Shown here in pieces: positions 56,553 through 64,000 of a stretch of 64,000 nt of DNA. The position numbers and the translations under genes were made by a program. The stretch covers positions 62,001 through 126,000 of the forward strand of contig WNKJ01000206.1 in assembly GCA_009760885.1 (NCBI GenBank), written 5' to 3'. Positions within the stretch are counted from its first letter, which is position 1. Each line of letters begins with the position of its first letter. Under the pieces are notes generated by a model. That model had not been told where the DNA came from. It saw nothing but the letters and a program-made list of their open reading frames with translations, and searched no databases. This DNA is from Achatina immaculata. Its lineage: Eukaryota > Mollusca > Gastropoda > Stylommatophora > Achatinidae.

Positions 56553-58078
56553 GTTCTAAGAACTGTTACTGCCGGAGGTGGGGTGGAGGATACGCTCTCA
56601 ACTCCAATGGTGTGCGTCTGAAATAGCCTCTATCAGTCAAGTTCAGCTCCTGGCCTTCTCGTGGCAGAACTGTTTAAACCGACAAGAGAACGAGCGAAGG
56701 CGAATATCTGACGTCTGAAAACCAGACACTTTGGGTAGAAGAGAGTTATTTTGATAGCTCATCTACCGCTGCTGTCGATATTCTTCAGCTGCCGTGCGTT
56801 GAGTGAGGCTCCTCCCGGCCAGTGAAGAAAGGAGCCAATGGGGTTGACGCGCAGCACCACTGTGGAAAAAGGTGAAAGAAAGGACTAAGCAAAGTAAACA
56901 GTAGTCAACTAACTACACTTCTGGTCTGGAGGTCGGCCACTTCGTAAGTGCACTCATATCGAGCGAAATGCCTGAACCGGCTTAACCCAGAGGTTAAGAC
57001 ACTGCTGGCGAGATTCTTCGAATGCCGCGCGTGGAGTGAAACTTCTCCTGGCCAAGGAAGAAAATGCGGAAAAGCAATTAAGGTTGCTCTGTTGCGCTGA
57101 TGTGAAAAGGCGATGGAAAGGATAAAGTGAAGCTTAATCGGTAAATCCAGTAGTATCGCGGCGAGAGCTACTCATACCAAAGCACCTCTGCTCTAGAGGC
57201 CGGCCACGTCCGAAATACACCCATACTGGTGAAATATGCCTAAATCGGCTTATACCAGGGGCGAAACTTGATGACTACTCATCTCACGGTACCTCCGCTC
57301 TAGAGGTCGGTCACGTCCGATATACACCCATACTGGTGAAATATGCCTAAACCGGCTTAACCCAGGGATGAAACGTAGTGGCTACGCATGTCACGGTAAC
57401 TCTAGAGGTTGGTCACGGCCAACTGGGATAATATGTCTTAACCGGCTCAACCCAGGGGTGGAGGTCACTACCGAAGAGGATTTGTTGTCCCGGACAAAAA
57501 CTACGTCCTGGTTACAACTAGGAATTCTAGCGGCCACGAGCACAAAATGCTGAAGTCGGAGACACTGGACCAGGGCAGTCTAGATAGGCAATCACCTCTC
57601 ACCCGACGAGGATATATGCGTATCCTAGTCATGCTGATTTTTTTTCGGTGATAAAGACCAACACTGGACTGGATGGTCAACCACCTCTCACCCGGGGGTG
57701 ATACATGGGTATTTTAAAACACATCGAGGTTCTCCAGTGAGAAAGTACAACTCTAGCCTGGATGGGCTACCAGCTCTCTCACCCAGCAGGGGATATACTG
57801 ATATCCAAAACACGTCAAGGTTTTCAGCTGCGAAAGTCCAACTCTAGACTAAACTGGTGCAACGAAAACCACGGTGTCACGCAAACCCTCTTCTGAGACC
57901 CAGCGAGAATACAGGCGCAAGCCCCGCGACACGCTGAACCTCTTGTGGTCCTCTCGATGATCTCATGTGGTCCTGTCGGGGTCCACTAGATCTATCACAG
58001 GAGGAAATTCAGTAGGATCACAGGGTGGTCCTGGTTGTAGAAGAGAACGAAGAATAGGAAGCAACAGAAGAGTCTGAG
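56553..58078. mobile_element. GC-rich 1.5-kb insertion with internal repeats, unknown type
   Basis: Interrupts unit-3 sequence that is continuous in unit 2 (41,350). TCTGAG flanks it (56,547-56,552 and 58,073-58,078). It is visibly richer in G and C than its surroundings. Internal repeats: GAGGTCGG/CCACGTCCG...ACACCCATACTGGTGAAATA...CGGCTTAACCCAGG at about 57,190, 57,299 and in part at 56,931 and 57,402; a second pair at about 56,770 and 57,015 (GCGTTGAGTGAGGCTCCTCC versus GCGTGGAGTGAAACTTCTCC); and a third set of ACCTCTCACCCG..GG near 57,595, 57,681 and 57,773. No long frame, no inverted ends. It could be a non-autonomous retroelement or the 5' UTR of an unseen LINE; I do not recognise it. 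Confidence 0.7.
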
Positions 58079-58524
58079 ATTAGATTTATCATGTTTTTGA
58101 AATCAGTTGCTGTCAGGTGGATACCATTTCAGTTAACTTCATTAAAGTTTCATTCCCAGATAGAGGCACACAGCAATTATGTTTTAGAATTATATCTACG
58201 TGTATGGGATATAGCGCATACTTAGAACATACCAGGGGTCTAACATGATGAGGCTGTATGTTTCAATAGTTTCGTGAGCACTGACAACCAATAGACTCTT
58301 GTGTTTTCTTTGAACCGAGGCGTCACGTGTCACACAAATGATCAGTGTCAAATATCAAACATGAACAGTCAACTTAGACCACAGAGTCCTCTGTATGGTT
58401 GTGAAACTGTTAATATTCCTAAGTAAACGAGTTCGTGCTCCTATTTTATTTTGCTTCCCATTCAGAAAAGGACCCTCCAGATACACTTTCAATAGAATTA
58501 ATTACAGTGTTAAGTCTGATACAT
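58079..58524. other. Unit-3 shared 3' flank of the receptor
   Basis: Collinear with 41,370-41,795 and 31,480-31,820. It is split from the receptor by the LINE that follows. Confidence 0.8.
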
Positions 58525-58528
58525 TCAT

Positions 58529-60245
58529 TCATTCCTTTGCATGTCCCTTGCGGAACTTTGCCTCCCAAACAGCACTCCTGTAGGCCTCTCGGTTGTGAGC
58601 AAGATGGCCTGCTGCTGCTGCATCCATTTCCAGATCATCAACGATGTCTTGCAGCCATCTTCGTTTCGGTCTTCCTCTTTTTCTTTTTCCCATTATGTAT
58701 CCTTCCAATACGGTCTTCTCTAAATTATCATGACGTTTAATGTGGCCAAAATATTTAAGTTTTCTCTCTTTAATCCTCTTTACTAGCCAGCCTTCTTCAA
58801 TATTAAGCTCTTGTAGTATAGATATATTTGTTCTTTTTTGTGTCCACGATATTTGGAGAACTCTTCTATAGCATTTACATTCAAAGGCATTTATGTGCTT
58901 CTCAGCTGTTTTGTTAAGTGTCCAGGTCTCACAGGCATATGTTGCGATAGGAAAGATGCATGCCTTAAAAATCTTATTTTTGTGGTTCTGTCTGCTCCTC
59001 TCCACAGATTCTTTATTTGTTTTACTTTCTGAAGAGCAATAGATGTCCTCCTTTTAATTTCCCTCACTGTATCTCCATTATTAGTTAGTAGTGATCCAAG
59101 ATATTCAAAACTCTCCACTTCTTCCAGTTTTTCCTCATTGATACATATTTCAGTTGCCTTGTTTGTTTTATCAGTTGTCATCACTTTAGTTTTCTTTGCA
59201 TTAAGAGAGAGGTTCTGCTCTTCGCTGTTCTTGCGGACTGACATAATTAGTTTTTCCATTCCTTCTTGTGTTGTGGACAGCAATACTGTGTCATCAGCAT
59301 ATCTAATCTCTGGTATTTCATAACCTCCAACTGTTATGGCATCGTAATATTCTTTGTCTACATCTTCTCTAACATTCCTCATTATATTTTCAGTATACAA
59401 GTTAAATAAGGAGGGTGACAATATGCACCCCTGACGGACCCCTTGTTTTATGTCAAACCAAGTTGTTGTTTCACCATTTATTCTTACTGCTGCTTGTTGG
59501 TCTAAATACAGCAGTGATGTTAATTGTATCAAATGTGTTGGAAATCCCATTTTTCCATAATTTCCCAAAGTTTCTGGTGTTGTACACAATCAAATGCCTT
59601 TGAGTAGTCTATAAAGGATAAATATAGATTCACATTAAACTCCCTGCATTTCTCTATTATTAATCTTAGATTGAATATATGATCTCTTGATCCTCTTCCT
59701 TGCCTGAAGCCAGCTTGGACCATATTGACTTCTTCTTCTATTTTCTTTCGAAGTCTACCCATTATGATTTTTAACAGAATTTTACTGGCATGACTAATCA
59801 GGGCAACAGTTCTGTAGTTGGTGCATAATTTCAGGTTACCCTTTTTTGGCAGTGGTATGAATACAGTTCTTTTCCATTCTTTTGGCCAAATACCTGAATG
59901 CCATATCTTTTTACATAGTGCATGATAGATTGTTGCACACTCCTTTCCTCCTGCTTTAATAAATTCAGCGGTTATCTCATCACATCCTGGTGATTTACCA
60001 TTTTTCAGACTCTTTATTGCCCATAAAACTTCTTCCATTGTCGGCTCGGGTTCTTTCTCCTCCAATAATAATTCACACTGTTGATTTCTGCTTCCACAGT
60101 CGGTTGTTTCATACATTCTTTTGCAATATTCCTTCCATCTTTCCAGAATTTCCTCTGTCTCTGTCAGGGTATTCCCCATCTCATCACAAATTACATTTAG
60201 CTTAGGTGTGACATTTCTCGTCAATGTCTTCATTTCTTTAAACAT
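58529..60245 (-). pseudogene. LINE reverse transcriptase and C-terminus, three frames
   Basis: Frame 1 (59,529-60,245): the linker ERWKEYCKRMYE, then NYRTVALISHASKILLKIIM, AGFRQGRGSRDHIFNLRLII, FIDYSKAFDCVQHQKLWEI. Frame 2 (58,891-59,589): LLYLDQQAAVRINGETTTWF, GVRQGCILSPSLFNLYTENI, the active site IRYADDTVLLS intact, LNAKKTKVMTTDKTNKATEI, FEYLGSLLTNNGDTVREIKR. Frame 3 (58,529-59,005): FPIATYACETWTLNKTAEKH, ILQELNIEEGWLVKRIKERK, YFGHIKRHDN, KRKRGRPKRRWLQDIVDDLE, ending FRKGHAKE. Frames 1 to 2 and 2 to 3 are joined by one-base slips. All palm motifs are kept, so it is young or the slips are assembly errors. Confidence 0.92.
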
Positions 60246-60249
60246 TTCA

Positions 60250-61506
60250 CTACAATATGTCGTTTGTCACTCTCCATTGCGTCTTCATTTCTCTATATTG
60301 TTTTATCAGTTCTAGTGTACCTGCTGTGATCCATCTATTCCTTTGTGTTTTCTTTACTGGAACCATGTCTTTAGCTGTTGTTACTAAGATATCTTTGGCC
60401 TGCGTAGCCAATTCATCTGGTGTCATCTCTTCCTGTACAGCCATCAGGATTTCGAAACGGTTCTTCACTTCTATACCGTATTGTTCTGGTATATTTGTAA
60501 GGTCAAAGCGGAGTGGTCTTGATCCCATAACGATCTTTTTTATCTTTATCTTCATGTCTGCTATTAATAACTCATGGTCCGTGTCACAATAAGCACCTGG
60601 TAAAGTTTTTGCTGATGTTATGCTTGACCTCCACCTTCTCTGCACTAAAATGTAATCTATTTGATTCCTGGTTTTCCCATCAGGTGATGTCCATGTGTAA
60701 AGTCTTCTTGGATGTTGTTTAAAAAGTGTGTTAGCGATCATTAGCTCATTTTCCATACAAAACGCCATTAGATTGTCACCTGCCTCATTTCTGTGTCCTA
60801 TGCTAAATTTCCCTACAACATGTCCTTCGTCTTCTGCTCTTTCTGTACCAATTTTTGCATTAAAATCACCCATTATAAATACAATATCATTTTTCCGTAC
60901 CTGGTCCATTGTCGTTTGCAGTGTGTTATAAAACTGTTCTACTTCATCTTCTTCTGCTGCTGATGTAGGTGCATATACCTGGATGACTGTTACATTTCTA
61001 GGAATGCCCTTAAGTCTGATTGTTAGGATTCTATCACTTACTGGATTGTAGCCTAGTAATGCTTTTGATGTTGATTTGTCCAAATAAAAAGCCACTCCAT
61101 TCTTTCCTCCTACTTCTCCGCCAGAATATATAAATGTATTATCATTCTCGCTCTTAAAGTGCCCTGATCCTTTCCATCGATGTTCGCAGATTCCCAAAAT
61201 GTGTATCCGCGTTCTTTTCATCTCGTCACTTATTACTTGATATTTTCCCTCATACATACTTCTTACATTCCATGTTCCTACTCTTATTTTTCTTTTTAGT
61301 TTGATACAGGGGTTTTCCTTGGTAACACCGTCAGGATTTTGTCCGTCATCACAATTACTAGTACCGACCTCTGCCTCACACTCTTCCCCAGTGTTAAAAT
61401 TAGATCTATCTGGCCTGGGGGACTCACCACCAGATCTTTTGCCTATTTGACTTTCCATGATTGCTGCTTGGGTTTCTTGGTATGTTTCCAGAAGGTAGTT
61501 TACCAT
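60250..61506 (-). CDS. LINE endonuclease-domain ORF (418 codons, frameshifted from RT)
   Basis: An AP-endonuclease-like nuclease that nicks target DNA to prime reverse transcription. Residues 1-70 are a variable leader. The domain runs from about 71: GTWNVRS with N80, CEHRW with E108, VYAPTS (178-183), GDFNAKIG with D214 and N216, NQIDYI with D284, and TDHELL with D310/H311. All expected catalytic positions are present. The frame ends WRVTNDIL and a TAG at 60,250, directly before the RT frame; the next frame begins MFKEMK, so one base is missing at the junction rather than there being a natural stop. Start taken as the first Met after the 5' UTR. Confidence 0.88.
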   Translation of the reverse strand: MVNYLLETYQETQAAIMESQIGKRSGGESPRPDRSNFNTGEECEAEVGTSNCDDGQNPDGVTKENPCIKLKRKIRVGTWNVRSMYEGKYQVISDEMKRTRIHILGICEHRWKGSGHFKSENDNTFIYSGGEVGGKNGVAFYLDKSTSKALLGYNPVSDRILTIRLKGIPRNVTVIQVYAPTSAAEEDEVEQFYNTLQTTMDQVRKNDIVFIMGDFNAKIGTERAEDEGHVVGKFSIGHRNEAGDNLMAFCMENELMIANTLFKQHPRRLYTWTSPDGKTRNQIDYILVQRRWRSSITSAKTLPGAYCDTDHELLIADMKIKIKKIVMGSRPLRFDLTNIPEQYGIEVKNRFEILMAVQEEMTPDELATQAKDILVTTAKDMVPVKKTQRNRWITAGTLELIKQYREMKTQWRVTNDIL

Positions 61507-61889
61507 TGCTTTCCTTCCGGGCAGTGACTGTACTAGTCAGTGATCGTAGCCATTGTCCCTACATTGAGATCATCTGCCTACCATCATAGAATGGTGACCA
61601 TAACCAACATTATCTGTCAGCTGCTCTCCCATTCCATCCACCACCTGCTCCCATGGCTTCACGTCACCCTGATCGGGGGGCTATACGGGTACTCCACCTT
61701 GCCCAAGGGTGTCCCGTAGACTGACGGAGGTAAGGAGGCGTCTTACTTCTCCTTTGATAGGGGATACCCCTACCCCGCTAACCCGATACATATAAGTTTG
61801 ATACATATAACAGAAAAGCTGAAACTAAGAGTAATCAAATGCTGTTTATCTCACACTCATGTATGGTGGAGAAATATAACACAATAAAC

Positions 61890-62992
61890 TTAAGGGGAAA
61901 ACTTACATATGTAATTTGTGAAGGTAGAAAAGAGTTGTATAAATGTCCTCCTGTATTTTGTACTCATTGTAAAGTACAAGAAAATATTCACACTAGAGTT
62001 GATGTTTTCAAGCAAAGTAGCGACGGACCAAAGAATGCAATAAAGATTGTAATATCTGCCACCTTTACTGAATTCGGGTTGGCAAAAGGTTGCGACACTT
62101 AATAAAACAGCGGGTATGAGGCAGATGATTAGAATACTAGAAATAAGAACAATCATATTCATGGTCGTTCTGTCTCTGTTAGACAAAGATTTCGACTTTT
62201 CCAGACCGATATTTGCCGACTTCCGCCAAGATTGTTTCTGTCTTAGTTTCCGGATTAGTATCAAGGTAAGTAACACAACTGTGGGAAAAGCAACAAATCC
62301 AATAATAGCATGAATAAAGTAAACAACAGCCTCAGTTGTACCGTTGTCAAGTGTTACTACAAAACTTAATAGAGTTTTGTTCAGGTTGGGATAGAACTTC
62401 CAGTCAAGATAGGATGTACAGTATAAAGGAAGTCCACCTATCCAGGTCCCGATGTAAATAACGAAGATCACTGCTGTTGTTCTTCTTGGAGTGATTATTG
62501 CTTGACGTGTAAAGGAAAGCTATACACAGACATCTCTCAGCCGTGACGTAAACGGTGATTAGGCAGGTAATTCTAGCGAAGGCTTCTCGTGGTAATCCTG
62601 CAGTGATGTACTGCATATCTTCATACACTATGGGCAACCGGGCATTTTCTAATAGAGGATTAACCCAGAGTATGTACCATTGCTGTATTATCAGACTGCA
62701 GAGATCAGAGACAGCCATAGCAAAGAAACTAATGTTTATAGTAGTGTTAAGTCCTTGTCTATAAAAAATGATTAAATTTATTATTCGTTATTATCCCAAA
62801 CAGACTAACAAACCCGCACAAAAACAAGTTATTTATGACAACAAATAATTGCCTTTGATCATCACTGACTATCATTGACTTGGTCGCAATATTTCTGTTA
62901 TCTTTTGTCGTTATAGAAGTGTTAAGTTGATTATACATTAATTCCATTAGAAATAGTACTGCTATCGTTTGCCAAAATGTGGTGTTCCGACA
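61890..62992 (-). pseudogene. Chemosensory-type GPCR, near-identical copy with frameshifts (unit 3)
   Basis: Differs from the intact receptor (41,874-42,974) at few positions. Lesions relative to it: the start codon position reads CTG (62,990-62,992), with the nearest downstream Met in MELMYNQLN; a 2-base loss near 62,780 in TM1 (ITN then KFNHFL); and two 1-base losses near 62,500-62,515 after ERCLCIAF, which change the intracellular loop. Frames remaining open are 62,759-62,947, 62,404-62,718 and 61,890-62,471; the last covers TM4 to the C-terminus intact (MIFVIYIGTWIGG to CKFSP). As read it cannot make the full receptor. Because the slips are tiny and the rest is nearly unchanged, this is either a very recent pseudogene or base-calling error in a functional gene. 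Confidence 0.9.
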
Positions 62993-63585
62993 GAAATGTT
63001 GCCAGGAATTAACAGATGTTTCCTGGCTCTGATAGAATATAACTGTAAAACAATGTTTTTATTGTCATCTAAAGAATTGAATCGTATGCACTGCTGTTTA
63101 AAATGTATAGACTCGATACAGATTACTCTGAGCAACGCACAGTTTGTCTATGCTAGTTTTATAAACTTGTCAATATTTATATTCTGAGACAACACTGAAA
63201 ATGAAATCAACCTATTGGATCTTGTTTAGGAGATACTACATGGGTATCACGTGGCATTGCTGTTTACGTGGTTTTATGAGTGTGGTATAATGTAATAATG
63301 CTTAAGGCAAGTATGTTTCAATTGTAGGTGTAATAATGGACTAGCACATCCTAAAAATCTCTCTCATATAGGGAATTATATATCAGTAGCAACGTCTCGT
63401 AATTGTCTTAATACATCAGACCACTTCTGTCATATTTTTGGAATGACCCTGAGAAATAAAACATACATCACTACTTTAGTGAAAAAAGGCATATCAGCTT
63501 TATTTTGTATGTAAGAAAGATGACCATGTAAAGGCCCGTGTCCCTCACAGATGCTGCATTACGAGAGCTAGAATTCTTCCAAAGT
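62993..63585. other. Unit-3 shared 5' flank of the receptor
   Basis: Collinear with 42,975-43,440 and 34,440-35,370. Runs into the divergent ELNDLV-family gene. Confidence 0.65.
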
Positions 63586-64000
63586 GGCTGAAAGTTTGTC
63601 AAGTGTCGACGCCGTGTGCTGTTCCTATGGTCTGCAGGGAAGCAGTCAATCATGTAGTTACTTCTGCAAGATGCCACTTGTTTCTAAAGACATCGCAAAG
63701 AAAAAAGAAGTGGACAACAACGTATCCAAATATACTATCCGCTCTCAGACCAGTTCCGCACGGCGAAGAACTTCCTGTACCCAAACCTCCGAACCAAACT
63801 TTCTATGATACAGAAGGCGATGAGCAAGGGGAGCTGGTGTCATCGGATTCTAATGATGCTCCATATGTCGGCCCTGACACGGCATCTACACCACACATTC
63901 TCACCCAAGAAGAACTGAATGATCTTGTTCTTGTCTTGAAGCTATCACAAGTCAAAACAGAGATCCTAGACTCAAGGCTTCAACAATGGAATCTTCTTGA
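63586..64000 (+). CDS. ELNDLV-family protein gene, N-terminal part, runs off the window
   Basis: The frame reads YPNILSALRPVPHGEELPVP (from about 63,720), KPPNQTFYDTEGDEQGELVS, SDSNDAPYVGPDTASTPHIL, TQEELNDLVLVLKLSQVKTE and ILDSRLQQWNLL, open to the last base. Upstream, a Cys-rich stretch (CSYFCKMPLVSKDIAKKK) lies in a different frame, so there is a slip at the poly-A near 63,697 or an exon join. The family (blocks VPHGE..PVP.PP, LTQ.ELNDLV..L.L...K.E.L.SRLQ.WNLL) is widespread and multi-copy in invertebrates and is annotated only as uncharacterised; transposon ancestry is likely but unproven. Whether this copy is functional cannot be told here. Confidence 0.6.

Larger units (their letters stand above)
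58525..61792 (-). mobile_element. Near full-length RTE/BovB-like LINE (3.27 kb)
   Basis: A non-LTR retrotransposon with a GC-rich 5' UTR (61,507-61,792), an apurinic-type endonuclease frame, a reverse transcriptase and a conserved C-terminus, ending in a (TGAA)n-like tail. Target duplication TAAGTCTGATACAT (58,511-58,524) and TAAGTTTGATACAT (61,793-61,806), 14 bp with one mismatch. The length and the layout (one ORF; NYRTVALISHASK; FRQGRGSRDHI; CETWTL; MGKRKRGRP) match the RTE/BovB clade, known for craniofacial-development-protein-2-like annotations. Three single-base slips break the frame. It inserted into the 3' flank of the unit-3 receptor. Fragments of this family lie at 4.7, 30.5, 35.7, 45.6 and 52.5 kb. 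Confidence 0.95.

Noticed and set aside
58525..61792. Annotation as a host craniofacial-development-protein-2-like gene
   Set aside because: That label in databases often comes from BovB/RTE LINEs; the adjoining RT, tail and target duplication show that it is a retrotransposon.

Overview
The window reads as repeat-dense genomic DNA of an invertebrate animal, most likely a gastropod mollusc. The best clue is a single-exon seven-transmembrane receptor at 41,874-42,974 (minus strand). It resembles the rhodopsin-class candidate chemosensory receptors described from sea slugs such as Aplysia. The AT-rich, intron-poor background, many degraded LINEs, Penelope-like elements, mariner copies and minisatellites fit that view. 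No rRNA, conventional tRNA, CRISPR array or bacterial-type operon was seen.

Region 1 to about 31.4 kb holds no gene I can support. It is a patchwork of minisatellites (units of 35, 28, 38, 79, 36 and 27 bp), a recent 1.58-kb tandem duplication (12,349-15,502), LINE fragments of at least five families, and three Penelope-like loci (8.06-9.48, 23.5-24.5 and 26.76-28.2 kb) in which a minus-strand arm is joined to a plus-strand arm. Two of the outward-facing 3' ends carry a hammerhead-ribozyme-like core.

Region 31.4-64 kb is a threefold segmental duplication (unit 1 about 31.46-40.29 kb, unit 2 about 40.29-56.19 kb, unit 3 about 56.19 kb to the window end). Each unit holds shared 3' flank, a minus-strand chemosensory-type GPCR, shared 5' flank, and a plus-strand fragment of a conserved animal protein family containing an ELNDLV motif. 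In units 1 and 2 a LINE insertion and a second GPCR stub follow. Only the unit-2 receptor is open over full length. The unit-1 copy is an old pseudogene; the unit-3 copy is nearly identical to unit 2 but has small frameshifts and a lost start codon.

The units were later loaded independently with mobile DNA: a near full-length RTE/BovB-like LINE (58,525-61,792), a mariner and a second LINE nested inside a CR1-like LINE (47.9-51.6 kb), a deleted mariner (about 43.97-44.91 kb), a tRNA-derived SINE (51,695-51,950), short 5'-truncated LINEs with clear target-site duplications, and a GC-rich 1.5-kb insertion of unknown type (56,553-58,078). Because sister units preserve several empty sites, the insertions can be ordered in time. 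All calls come from reading the sequence; family names rest on motif recognition, not database searches.
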